Source: Adiantum capillus-veneris
Taxonomy: Eukaryota > Streptophyta > Polypodiopsida > Polypodiales > Pteridaceae
Reading direction: 5' to 3'
Length of the DNA stretch: 64,000 nucleotides
Assembly: GCA_014529385.2 (NCBI GenBank)
Contig: CM043958.1
Coordinates: 81,065,025 to 81,129,024, forward strand
Shown: positions 20,282 to 31,434 of the stretch, in pieces
Position numbering within the stretch: position 1 is the stretch's first letter
Layout: each line of letters starts with the position of its first letter
Translations under genes and position numbers: made by a program
The notes under the pieces: model-generated
What the model saw: the letters and a program-made list of their open reading frames with translations, nothing else
Told to the model about the DNA's origin: nothing
The model's database searches: none

Positions 20282-21481
20282 TTGTACTGTAAGGGTAAGG
20301 ACCAAATACTCAGGAAGGTCCCTCTCTCTCACGAAATCACGAGAGTAATTGCTAGCTATCACGACGGGGTTTGTGGTGGTCACTTTGCCCTAAACATAAC
20401 AAGTAGGAAAATCTTGCAAGCAGGCTTCATATGGCCTAGCCTCAACCGTGATGTACACCACTGGTGCAAAACATGTAAGTTGTGTCAAAAGGCCGGCACT
20501 AGGTCACTTATGCCTGAACCACAGACACCTATTCTCTCATATGGCCCATTTGAAAAATGGGGTATCGATGCCATTGGGCCATTACCTAGGGCCAACTCAG
20601 GAAAATTCTACATTATCATGGGGGTCGACTACATGACTAGATGGGCAGAGGCTACAACCACCACTAGAATCACAGCGGTAGAGGTAGCTAAATTTATCTA
20701 CGAGCACATATGTTGTAGGTTTGGCACACCTTTGGAGATCATCTCTGATAGAGGGCCAGGTTTCAGAGCAGACTTGGTAGGAGAATTAATGCAGAAACTG
20801 GGCATTACAAGGAGGCACTCTTCACCATATTACCCTCAATGTAATGGCCTAGTTAAAAAGGTAAATGGAATGGTTTCTAAAATTATTACCAAGCAGGTAA
20901 ACAATCATCCTGGAGACTGGGATAAGTATCTACTACCAGATTTATGGGCCTACAGAACTTCATTTCGTACATCCTTGGGATTCACACCGTATCATCTAGT
21001 ATTTGGTAAGGAAGCAATCTTGCCCATTGAAGTGCAACTACAAAGTCTCAGAGTAATGGCAAGCCAACTTCAACAACCCAACATACATTTGAGAGATCAC
21101 ATCATCAACTTGGAAAGACTGCAGCTGGACAGAGAAGAAGCAATAAATTATTATGCAGCACAAGCAGAGCATCTCCGGAAAAAAGAATTGAAGAAAGGAA
21201 TGTTGGTGCTCCGCTACGACAATCGCTTCGACACGCGCAAGGATAAGAAACTCTTGCTCCGATGGGAAGGCCCTTTTATCATCAGGAAAAAGTATGCCAA
21301 TGGAAGCTACCAGCTTATGGAGGCTGATGGAAAACTTCATAAAACCAGGGTAAATGGTTGGCGACTTAAACCTTATTTTCTTCGATTTGACCAGGCTCCA
21401 CCAATTGACATTCCAGATGAGGACACACCATCAGCCGCCACCTCCGACGATAATGATCAAACAGATGAGCTAGAGACATGA
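20282..21481 (+). pseudogene. Ty3/gypsy integrase
   Basis: It has the HHCC zinc-binding part (HDGVCGGHFALN, then CKTCKLCQKAG), the first catalytic Asp in WGIDAIGPLPRA and the second in SDRGPGFRADL. The third catalytic residue should be Glu in the block PQxNGxxE. Here it reads PQCNGLVKKVNG with AAA at 20855-20857, a Glu-to-Lys change that fits one G-to-A substitution and should abolish strand transfer. The C-terminal GPF/Y module WEGPFIIRKKYANGSYQL follows. The stop is at 21479-21481, with the purine tract right after. Confidence 0.9.
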
Positions 21482-21494
21482 ATGCCTCTAGCCA

Positions 21495-21507
21495 AAAGGG
21501 GAGGGCT
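21495..21507 (+). promoter_or_regulatory. Polypurine tract of the gypsy element
   Basis: AAAAGGGGAGGGC lies a few bases after the integrase stop and just before TAATGATGGGGGC. It is the expected plus-strand primer site at the edge of a 3' LTR. Confidence 0.65.
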
Positions 21508-21509
21508 AA

Positions 21510-22827
21510 TGATGGGGGCTTTTCACAAGCCAAGCTCCCATACCCCTCTTCTCTCGTCCCCACAAGATGAAAACCCCCTCTTATGGAGGGAGTGATAAAA
21601 GGCATTGGAAAAAGTAAGAAAAAAATAAAGTATGATTATGTAAATATATAAGAAAGGTAAAATAGGCCACCTCATGCCTGCGGGGTAGCCCATCCCCACC
21701 TTGCCTCCTTTTTCTTCACTGTTGCCCCGCCGGGTGTCCCTTTTCCTCTCCTCCACTCAAAAGGTCAACCCCCTCTCTCTTCCCCTTGTCCTTTCTCCTT
21801 TCTCTCTCCCCTCAAGCTACCCCACCTCTCACCAATAATGCATTATAACTCACCAATAATGCACCCTAACTCACATGCAACTTATCCTATCTTCCAAAAT
21901 AGTATACCCCACCCCCTCTTTCTCTCTCCTATCATATCCCATGACCCAAATACCCCCCTCTCTCTCTAAAGGGCGCCATGTCTCTTGTCTTGTAGCTAAA
22001 TAACCTCCCCCACACTCACACACACTCAGTTTCACTGAAAAAGGTGCCCACAGACCCATCCCCACCCGGTGGTTACCTGATTTTTCTTGTGTTCACACAC
22101 ATCTGCACACAGATTCACCTCTGAGCACACTCCCCTCTCTCCCCTCTTGTAATTACTTTATTCTCCATGTCACCTCTCACTTTTTTTCATCAACCCATCT
22201 CTCTCTCTTAGTCTCTCTCATGAGACTGCTGTTCTGGCACAAATACACACAGCCAGACAAGTGGGGCCCACAGTCACATGGCCTATGTAGATAATGATTT
22301 CTTCATTTCTAAATTCTAGAATTTCTCCCCTCCTCCTCCCCTATATAAAGAGGGGTCACCATCACACAAAAACACACAACATCACCAAAGAACACACTAT
22401 GCACTGTGTGTGCCTAGTGCACACACACGCACACACACCCACACCATCACCATCACCGCAATCACCATGCTTGTCTTGAGCATGACCTCTACACCCTTGG
22501 CTATGGAAGATGAAGGGCAACTAAATGAAGGATGATGGCAATAATCCTCGTGCGAGTCTTCGCCATCAACTCCCACCTATCCGCCATGTGCTCTACCACT
22601 CTCTCCCTTCTCATTCCCCTACCCTATGCTCCCCATTTCATCGCCTAATTCTCTAAATAAAGCTTGAGGTTTTATGAGTATGTTTTCTTGCAATGTTTTG
22701 TCCATGTGAGGTGTGCAGAATCGCCACCTAGTCTTGTGTTTTGGAGTGAGCTTGTGTATGTGTGAAGGGTGTGCGGATTCGCCATCCTTTTGTGATGCCT
22801 AAGTACTAAGCCACTATACCCCCTCCC

Positions 22828-22892
<65 letters not shown>

Positions 22893-23025
22893 CTCATTCC
22901 CTTTCCTTTTCATCATTACTCCCAAGCATCCATCTCTCTTGGATGAAAACTTTATTATGGTGGTGTGTTGTTTGCGTCCTAGCCGCTGAAGCTAGGTGGT
23001 GCCCCCTGTTTGCTTTACCATGACA
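21510..23025 (+). repeat. Probable 3' LTR of the Tat-type element
   Basis: It starts with TGATGGGGGC after the purine tract and ends approximately at CCATGACA. It holds a core promoter-like CCTATATAAAGAGGGG near 22340 and an AATAAA signal near 22655, in the order expected for U3-R. A (TC)n array lies at 22831-22889. No second LTR exists in the window for comparison, so the right boundary is a guess. Open frames inside are low-complexity. Confidence 0.55.
22831..22889. repeat. (TC)n microsatellite
   Basis: A 59-bp CT array inside the probable LTR. Confidence 0.95.
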
Positions 23026-23049
23026 GGCTTGAGGCGCGCCATTCGGTCC

Positions 23050-23909
23050 CCGGTGTTTTAGAGGCCGTCGGGGTTCGGGGTTCGCTTTGCTCCCATCATC
23101 GTGTTATCATTAATTGCATTGACAGAGGAAGAGGGTTCTGTGGATTCTTTGGATTCATTAGAGTCAAGCTTAGGACATGTTCTTTTTATGTGATCCTTAA
23201 TGTAACAATGAAAACAACGACCTTCCTTAGAATAAATGCTTTGCTCTTCTGACGTGATGTATCCTCCTAAAATTTCTTGTGCTACCTTTTCATCTGGAGT
23301 GAGCTTAGGTTTAGCAATTGTGTTAGCCTTACCCTTAGGTTCATTGGAAGAATTCTTTTCTGAGGACTATTGGAAGATTGGTTAGAAGAGTTACCGTTCT
23401 TACCATTCTTACCGTTATTACCGTTCTGAGGATTCTGAGAAGTCTGAGAGGTACTTGTAGAAGTCTTGTTCTCCTTAGGCTTTCCCTTATTGTGCTTCAT
23501 CTCCTGTGCGAGAGCAATCGCTACCGCCTTGTTAAGACCGATTGGATCGAAGACTTCTACATCAAACTTGATATATTCGTTTAACCCAAAAAGAAAAGCC
23601 TCTTTGCGCTCATCGTCCAATTTGCGTAATTGAGTGCCGAGCTGCAAAACACGGTTAGAAAAAGACATGACTGGCATACCATGTTGCTTGAGATTGCGCA
23701 AATCTTCTTCAATCGTGCTAGGTACTGAGGAGGCATAAACCGTGCCTTGAGCTTGTCTTGGAAGTCGGCCCAATTGAAGAAAGGGGCGCGTCTCTGTCGG
23801 CTTCCTCTAGGTGCGCGGCTAGCTGTGCCTCTTGCCATGCGTGGTACCAATTGGTGGCATCAGGAAAACCCTTGTCACTCTTCAAAAACACGATTAGGAA
23901 TCGACACAC
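23050..23909 (-). pseudogene. Gag fragment of the family X LTR element
   Basis: The minus strand shows FNWADFQDKLKARFMPPQYL, then after a frameshift LRNLKQHGMPVMSFSNRVLQ and LGLNEYIKFDVEVFD-like sequence, a typical gypsy-style gag core. An Asn/Gly/Lys-rich linker follows, and then the knuckle CFHCYIKDHIKRTC near 23195-23236. It lies just downstream, on this strand, of the primer site at 24001. At its 3' side it runs into the presumed gypsy LTR end near 23.03 kb; protease and pol are missing. Confidence 0.75.
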
Positions 23910-24000
23910 CCAAGCGAACTTGGGTTTGCGACCGCAACAAGAAAAAAAAAACTATTGGTTCTTGTGGTTCTTTCCTTGAGTGATACAGAACATTGCCAAA

Positions 24001-24012
24001 GCTCTGATACCA
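24001..24012 (-). promoter_or_regulatory. Primer binding site, initiator-Met tRNA type
   Basis: The reverse complement reads TGGTATCAGAGC, the standard plant iMet tRNA 3' end complement. It lies one base from the terminal CA of the LTR at 24014-25133. Confidence 0.85.
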
Positions 24013-24013
24013 A

Positions 24014-25133
24014 TGTAAGGTGCTGCGGAGTGAATGTTTGAACTTTGCTCAAGATGAGTGCTCCGAACTGTGCTCAAGGTTCCCCTTTTGTTCTTACAGA
24101 AGGGAGAGTCTTCCGTTCTTAATGAGAGGGTGCAAAGAACACAAACAAGTGAATGGACACTGTGCGTGAAAGTGTGTGAGACTGAGAGATAGAGAGAGAA
24201 GAGAATACGACACCAGAGACGTTGTAAAACCCTCCTCCGAAGGCCCCACTCTCGTTGGCGAGAGTGGTCTACTATTGATTGCACAAACTCGTACAAGTGG
24301 ATGACTGAGAATTGATGCAAGTCTAGGCTATGTCGAGGTCGATGACGTGGATGATGAGATCGACGCTAAGGCTGAAAACTGATGCAACGTCCCTACTGTC
24401 CCAAAAACGCTAATGGGCTGAAATCTGCTAGAACCAAAAACGCTGATTTCGACTGAATTCTGCTGGCTGAAATCGCTGGTTTAGGCTGTCAAACCGCTGA
24501 AAATTCTGATGCTAGGCGATGCTGAAAACGCGAGGGATGTGGGCGATACTGGTCTGTTGAAAAACACCAGCAAAGGGGGTGACCTATGGCAATGAGACTT
24601 CTTGATGAAAAACGCCAGCAATGGGTGTTCTATGGCGATGAGGCTTGGCTGAAAATGCTAGATGTTGTGGGTTCTTGCTTGGAGGAAAAACGCCACCAAG
24701 GAGGGGATCTTGCTTGAGAGAGAAGGGGGGGAACCTGCTGCCTGTGGGGTGGCCTGTGTTCTCCTTCCTCTTCTGCCAAATAGTACTAGCCTTGGTTTGC
24801 TTATATACAAACTTACTCAATTTGCCCTACCTACTTTCCAACAAAAGTCACTTAAATTAATAAGTAAAAAATGTCAAAATTAGGGAAAATAGATTAAATG
24901 CACTGGAAAATCCCCCTGAAGGATTCTGATGGATTCTGATGGGAATGCTTATGATCATGCTGTGTGCAACCAGAGAATATGCATCTACACTAAGTGTCTG
25001 GACATGCACGGTCTACGAACAGACTCACAAAAGTGCCAAATCACTTCCTATTCTAGACTGACTTGACGGAACTGAACCCTGGTCATGATGTAGCTTGTCC
25101 ACTGACACATAGGGTTGGATGTGTCACGTGACA
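24014..25133 (-). repeat. 5' LTR, family X
   Basis: On the minus strand it begins TGTCACGTGACACATCC and ends CCTTACA directly before the primer site, giving TG...CA ends. Its length is 1120 bp. It contains repeated GCTGAAAANGC-type motifs at 24360-24680 and is related to the 724-bp LTR at 41289-42012, mainly at the outer parts. No matching 3' LTR is in the window. Confidence 0.7.
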
Positions 25134-26698
25134 CCCCGACACTCTGAGGATGGCTCAATGCTTTGTTTACAGCAACATTCCAACCCCCTTTGCTGCGTTT
25201 TCCGGCATCGACAGAACCTTCCCCTTTGCCTCGTCAGGTTCCCTTCAATTACCCTTTCTGATTCACAAGTCTTTACCCCTTACCCGCACCGGTGTGGCGC
25301 TTACACAGCGTGTTTTCAGATTGCATTTCAACTTTGCTCCTTCTCCGACATTGAGACGTGGACTCAGATATAGGTTCTGGCACAATGGACGGATCTCCCT
25401 CGATATTGCAGATCTTCCCTCCCCGTGCTTCTTTTGCCCTCGGGAAGATGCAAGGATTGGATTGGTAGAAGTACTTATGTGGACGTGGCTTGTGTTTTTC
25501 ACCGCTACTTCTCCTCAGTAACCCTCCCTCCCTCTCCCTCAACTGTTGTCTCTCTATTTGGGATTTGCCCTATCCACCTCCTTCATTGGTTCTCTGTATG
25601 ATAGACTCGTGCCTCTTGGCACGTCAGACACTTCTTTTGGACATGTCCTCCTAGATGTGAGAATCCTTCAGCATCTGGATGCCTGCATGGTCTCTTCCAA
25701 CACACTGCTTCATGGTGGCTCTTTTGCCTTGGCTCTACTTGGTAGAGCTCCTTCCTTGCTTTTGCTTGGTTCTATGGCTCCACTTGCAGATTGGATGTAC
25801 CTATGCACTACTTACACGGTGTAGACCTCCTGGATGATTCTTGCTTGGCTGGTCTACTCCGAGGCTATGACTTCTACATCACCGGTCATTCTTCCCCTTG
25901 CATCCTCTCAGTTGTCCTCTACCCCACAGCATTTCATTACCTCTCAAGGGGGGGAGTTCTTCCTTGACGCGTGTCTTCATGACTTGCACTTGTAGACTCC
26001 CTCTGGGATATTTTGTCCAGACCCCGGTGGTGGATGTGCTCCCACAGGTTGAATTCCCCTAGGATCTCCTCCGACTCTTTTGTCCGATATTGTGTGTGTA
26101 CCATGAAACGACAGATCATATTGCAGCTTATATATACCTTCGAGACGACTCTTCTCCCGGAAGATTGCAGATATTGCGGTCTCTACATGGATGGATTGCT
26201 TATCCTGTCATCTTGTCTACTATGGTGGACGATACCTTCCCTATTGAGCCTCTTCTTTCTGCTCTTCCTCCATCTTCTACTCGAGCTTCTTTGACTTGGA
26301 CCTGCTACCGGTTTCCCACCTCGGCAGTTTTCCTCTCCTCGTGGTCAAAGAGTTCCTCTTCGGGGGGAGTCCCCATGTCTTGTCTCCTGCTGCTACACTG
26401 GGTTCCTCCATCTCAGTGGTGATCATCACCGATGGGCTATTGGACGCTCATCTTAGGTTACTTCCTCATATAAATCCTCTTCAACGACTTTTTCCGTAGC
26501 TTGCCACTCCATCAGCTTCCTTGTGTGACTTGATCGGATTTGCCTTACCTTCAGTCATCATCACATTGGTGCTATACAGATTGTCATGTTGTTTGGCTGG
26601 CGTCATTATCCTCTTCTCCGAGATTCACATCTTCTCCAAATTTACCAAGCGTGTTGCATTTCTTCCTCGACAACTTCTCCGCATTTGTTGAGGGGGGG
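25134..26698 (+). other. Internal region of an LTR element, unidentified
   Basis: 1.5 kb of pyrimidine-rich sequence ending in a polypurine run (GTTGAGGGGGGG) next to TGTTA. That is the usual copia-style junction of internal region and 3' LTR, so the stretch is taken as the 3' internal part of a plus-strand LTR element. Open frames of 80-123 codons exist, for example 25150-25521 and 26090-26422, but none has a domain that can be named. A large non-coding derivative is possible. Confidence 0.4.
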
Positions 26699-27178
<480 letters not shown>

Positions 27179-27239
27179 GTGTTCCATTGTCTCCATCCTC
27201 TCCCTTTCCGCTGCACACTCTGACACCAGTGTGGCCATG

Positions 27240-27600
27240 TGGCTAAGCTGTGAAAAACTCCAGAAAGGCCACATGTAGCAATCTGCACCGTAAACGTCCT
27301 CCGAAACAAGGAAGGCCAGACTAAGCAATGTGCACAGTAAAAGCTACTATAAGCTGCAGTTGTCACCGAGATACCGCAACCACCACTGGGTGGTGTCCTG
27401 TCAGTAGGTAGGGTAATCCAAGATGAGGGGAAAGCAAGACTCAACAGTCCGCATTGTGAAGGGCCTCTGAGAAGAGGTATGGTTAGACCAAGCTCTCTGC
27501 ACCGTAATCATCATGTATGAAGAAGGGAAGTCAGACGGAGCAGTCTGCGCTGTGAATATCCTTTGAGAAGAGGAAGGCCAGACCAATCTGTCTGCGCCGT
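27240..27600. repeat. Diverged tandem repeats, about 50-75 bp units
   Basis: Four to five units contain GAGAAGAGGAAGGCCAGACC-like and CAGTCTGCRCCGTGAA-like blocks, for example near 27265, 27318, 27448, 27500 and 27566. Units are of unequal length and well diverged. Overlapping open frames simply translate the repeat. Confidence 0.6.
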
Positions 27601-28062
27601 CTAGCTTGTATCTCCTGCCTCCAATCCTCTAATATCAACCAAAACAAAATCGGTGCCAACAAAGCCACCAAACCGCATGTTGGTGTGGCTCTCAATGTGA
27701 ATGAGCTGAGAGTGGCCTGCTGCCCAGGTCGGGGGATGAGTCTGGGGATGAGTCTGTTGTAAGGTTATGGAGAGTGAGTGTAAGCAACTCTGGAGGTAGC
27801 AATCCAAATGATCATGAGTGTAGAAGAGCAATTGCACTATCATCCAAGCCAAGCCGCGGGTGACTCCGGATGTAGTGACAGAATGCCTCATCCCCTGCAT
27901 CTCGCGGGTAAACTCTCCAAGAGAGTCCAAAGCACTTAAGTCCCACTCCAATCTGTAGAGCCAAGCAATAAACCTGTCCAAGAAGAGATCCAAGATCCTC
28001 TTCCTAAGTCCATGTAGATGCTCTTGTGTAAGCAAGTGATCTAACGTGTCGATGTTAACCAC
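27601..28062 (-). CDS. Unidentified 153-codon open frame
   Basis: An open frame of 153 codons with a plausible Leu-rich composition (HLHGLRKRILDLFLDRFI, then LDSLGEFTREMQGMRHSV). I do not recognise the family. It could be a gag-like remnant or a chance frame. No knuckle, membrane segment or signal peptide is seen. It lies between tandem repeats and a stretch with TTTGACGGACGCCTTATCAC repeats, all probably transposon-derived. It is reported as a possible coding relic only. Confidence 0.25.
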   Translation of the reverse strand: MVNIDTLDHLLTQEHLHGLRKRILDLFLDRFIAWLYRLEWDLSALDSLGEFTREMQGMRHSVTTSGVTRGLAWMIVQLLFYTHDHLDCYLQSCLHSLSITLQQTHPQTHPPTWAAGHSQLIHIESHTNMRFGGFVGTDFVLVDIRGLEAGDTS

Positions 28063-28380
28063 TTACGGACACCCTATCACCTTTGACGGACGCCTTATCA
28101 CTTTATTTGAGTCATGGACCGGGCTTGTCGGTCCTACAGACGCGTAGGTGATCGCCAATGAGAGGCGCACCACTTATCACATTTTTACATTATTTTTGCT
28201 ATGACCGGCCACTGTGGGCGGCCATGTGTGAATGGGTCAGATTCAGATAAAAGGTCTATTTTGACCTAAAATCCTCACTTTGGAGGTGCATGCTAAAGAA
28301 GTGCTCTTGCTCTACCTCTATCTTCTTCTCCATCGTGTGCTCATGAGTGTGTGTGTGTGTGTGTGTATGCTTGAGAGAAA
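28063..28380. other. No gene; short repeats
   Basis: It holds two close copies of a CGGACRCCYTATCAC motif (28054-28100), a GT run near 28340-28366 and the start of a GAAA run. Nothing else is recognisable. Confidence 0.4.
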
Positions 28381-28389
28381 GAAAGAAAG

Positions 28390-30085
28390 AAAGAAAGCTT
28401 TATTAACGTCTGCTAGAGGCCGAACTTGGCCTATGAGACAAATCAATGTACTACTGTTAGTGTCCTCTGGATATCAAAAGAGGGCAGAATGATAATAACA
28501 ACGTGAAAAGAGGTAGACTAAGTACCAAGCTCCTAGTGTGATGTATTGGATGGTGGATGGAGCCCTACTGCTAAGGCTCAATATGCAACCTATATGCGTA
28601 GGGTATACAAGAATAATGCATATCTATCTAGCTCCATCCAGTACCATAGTGGGGTGTAATATCTGATACATAGGTGATGGTGGCGAGGTAAAAATTCCCT
28701 AGAGCATAATCTTTGGGTGTGTGTGGAGGTAGGCTATCCGCTCTTGGATATGACGATGATGCCTGGCCAGAATCACTAGAATCTCCCCCTGATGTGATCT
28801 AGGGGTCCTGTAACTTGGTGCTCGCGGTCTCCATCTGGCTCGGAGGTCCTCAGCCCGCTGAAGTGCAACCCCCCCCCCCCTGTGTCGAAACGGCATTAGT
28901 ATAAATCTCTGGAAAAAGTCAGTGAGTTGTGACTGTCGCCCGCCACTCGTAGTGGTAAAAGGGACCTGTAGCAGAGCATCTCTATGATGTTGTATCTCGA
29001 CCAAGGACTGGCCAAGTCGACGCTGATCTACTGACTCCATAATTTGACGGAGTGAAGGGAGCCCACGGAAGATGGTAGTGTATCTCTCTCTAATATCACC
29101 ATATGCTCTGCACCTGCAAATGTAATGCTCCTCGCTCTCCACCTCTTCTTGGCATAACCTACATATCCTCTCGGCTCTGGGGACCCATGCTGCTCTACCT
29201 ATCTCGATCTCAAGCTGATGTGATGACACTCTGAGCTGACCAATCGCCACTCTGGCACTATGGCATGTATACATCCATATATCTAGGTCTCTGAAGAAAC
29301 CCATCCTCGGAGATGCTCATAAAGAAATCTCTATAGTATAGCATCTTCGTAAGCAAGGGCTCGGGAGGGGTGATCCATGTCCGCCTCATATAGCGCTACA
29401 ATAGGTCCTGTCGCATAACTGTGTTCCTCTCACTATGTGAGAGCTTCAAATGTGGAGCATGGGGATCATATTGGAGAGGTGGTAAATGATCTATATCCGT
29501 GCCACAGCGCGTCAATAGCTGTATCATCTCCGCATACCATGATCCTGTGTCACCGGTCTCAGCTAACTGTCTGGATGCCTCAAAAGCTCTGCGTGATAAT
29601 CTCTCCTGGTCCATATCTCGCATCCGATGGATAAAGCAGCAAACTTGAAAGAGAGCCTCTACGAGCATGGGTGCTGCAGCAAACTCTCCTCTAACAATGT
29701 CATGTGGTACAGAAGGCTTGCTACGGATCACCCGTGAGAGCATCAAAATCTGAGGTCTCTCAATCTGTGTCCAAGAGTAATCTGAGAGTCTGGGTGCCCA
29801 TACTGCCGCTGCATACATCCATGCTAGTGTAACCAGAGTATCGAATAGCCACCCCTTTGTGCGGGGCTCTTGAAAGTGTGCCTAATGGCACTGTCGCTCA
29901 AGCATGGCCAAAGCAGCATATCCTCGTGTCAATCTATCTCTGGCTGCGCGGGCCATAGAAAAGCGCCCTGATGCTAGCAAATGTGATCCCTAGGTATACA
30001 TAGGAGTCCACCACCTCGACCTGACCTCCTGTGAGAGTGAGTCATCCGTCGTCGAACCTATCCAGATGTATGAAATATCATAGCC
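28390..30085 (-). pseudogene. 5'-truncated LINE (copy F, diverged subfamily)
   Basis: It reads on the minus strand from 30085. The RT thumb has AAAVWAPRLSDYSWTQIERP and RVIRSKPSVPHDIVRGEFAA, followed by the C-terminal region with CHSARVAIGQLRVSSHQLEI and the knuckle CRLCQEEVESEEHYICRC at about 29110-29163. A basic end stops at 28699. The 3' UTR ends at 28390 with hairpin AGGCC-AAGTTC-GGCCT (28417-28432), AGACGTTAATAAAGC and a TTTC repeat tail. Protein identity to the other copies is clearly lower, so it is an older or separate subfamily. A run of 12 C at 28869-28880 lies in coding sequence. Confidence 0.82.
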
Positions 30086-30321
30086 ATGGGTCCACGGTCC
30101 GGGCCCAGCATTGCGGCGGCATCGACGGTGGCGAGGCGGTTGAGCGCACTGGCGGTGGCTCCCTCTTCTTTGCGGCACAGAATCCTTCATGACGGCAAGC
30201 GTAGACAGGTGAGTGACACACCATTGGCCCCTTTGAGCTTAGAACTTACTAGGATAGTCTGGTTGTGTACTTGCAGCCATTCGTGGCTCGCACACAGTGT
30301 TCGGAAAATCCCCAGCTTTGA
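30086..30321 (+). CDS. Candidate small two-exon gene (mitochondrial-like N-terminus)
   Basis: A GC-rich open frame starting MGPRSGPSIAAASTVARRLS, rich in Arg, Ser and Ala and poor in acidic residues, like an organelle presequence. After GKRRQ a strong donor CAG/GTGAGT lies at 30208, and 68 bases later TTGTGTACTTGCAG gives an acceptor at 30275. The spliced frame would end after about 15 more codons at CCCCAGCTTTGA. Without splicing the frame stays open to 30454 (122 codons). I do not recognise a family. The sharp composition change from the flanking LINE supports host origin, but a captured fragment or part of an LTR leader is equally possible. Confidence 0.3.
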
Positions 30322-30907
30322 CACGTGCAGTAGGAGCGCACATTTTTGCCGCCGCTGCCGGGGAATGCTCTGCACCAAGCTCGAGGAGCACTCTCTGCTG
30401 CCTCATGAAGCCATTCATTTCTGTCCTTTTCGGTTTTCTTTTAGTTTTGATTAGATTTGTTAGTGCTGCAATGTGCAGCTTTGTACAGGTTTTGTTAGAT
30501 CTGTTTAAGCTCTATAATGTGCAGGTTTGAGCATGTCTGTTAGTGTTCGTAGCTCTATAATGTGCAGGTTTTTGCAGTGGGCAGTGTTGAGCAGGTTGTT
30601 AGTTTTGTTAGTGTTGCAGTGTGCAGTGTTAATTAGTTCTGCTAAGTATAAAGCGCTTAGCTGTAGCTAGTTCTGACAGAGCGCGACGTCCACGCAGCAC
30701 AACCTTATCCACAAAAAGTTTTTTGAAAGAAAAAAAAAATTAAATAATAATAATAATAATAAAACGCACGAAAAATTTGAAATCAAAAAGAAAAGGAAAA
30801 AAAGAAAAAGCTTATATTAAAAGAAGGGATCGGGATCGCGATCATTTCCCAAGCCCAAGCCGAGGCCTCGATCCTTAGTCGTATGATATAGTATAGAGTT
30901 TAGACAC

Positions 30908-30985
<78 letters not shown>

Positions 30986-31434
30986 TACCCCCGCAAAAGG
31001 AAGGGAGGGCATGTGGAGCAAGTCCTTCAAGTCCTCCACCCTTTCCTTCACACTTACACTCTTGGACTTACTAATTTTAGTCTTCTTTCCGACTAGAAAA
31101 AGATTGTTCTTAGGATTTCGAGGGCCTTAAGTAACCGAATCGGGGGCTGTAAAGCACGGCACATCCCTCTAACCAAGACACTTATTTTGAGCTATCACAC
31201 GCCATATTCCATGGCTTGGTAAAAAAAAGGACAAAAAAAAAAAAGTAAATTTGAGTTACAAAACACCCAAAAAACTAGGTGAGCGGCCTCACGGGTACTC
31301 ACCAACACTTCTAGGGTGTTGAGGTCACATGCACCTACGCTCTGGTTATAGAGAGTGTCTCCGTTTACGCGGGCACCTATTATTCCTCTACATTAGGCTC
31401 TAGGCCCTCAGCGGGAACCCAAAGTAGTACCACT
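30322..31434. other. Non-coding stretch before gypsy gag
   Basis: It has T/G-rich sequence with repeated TGCAGTGTGCAG-like words (30440-30640), A-rich tracts near 30730 and a (TA)n array at 30911-30982. It may contain the 5' LTR and leader of the following gypsy element. No TG...CA pair or primer site could be identified with confidence. Confidence 0.4.
30911..30982. repeat. (TA)n microsatellite
   Basis: A perfect 72-bp TA array in the region upstream of the gypsy gag frame. Confidence 0.95.
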
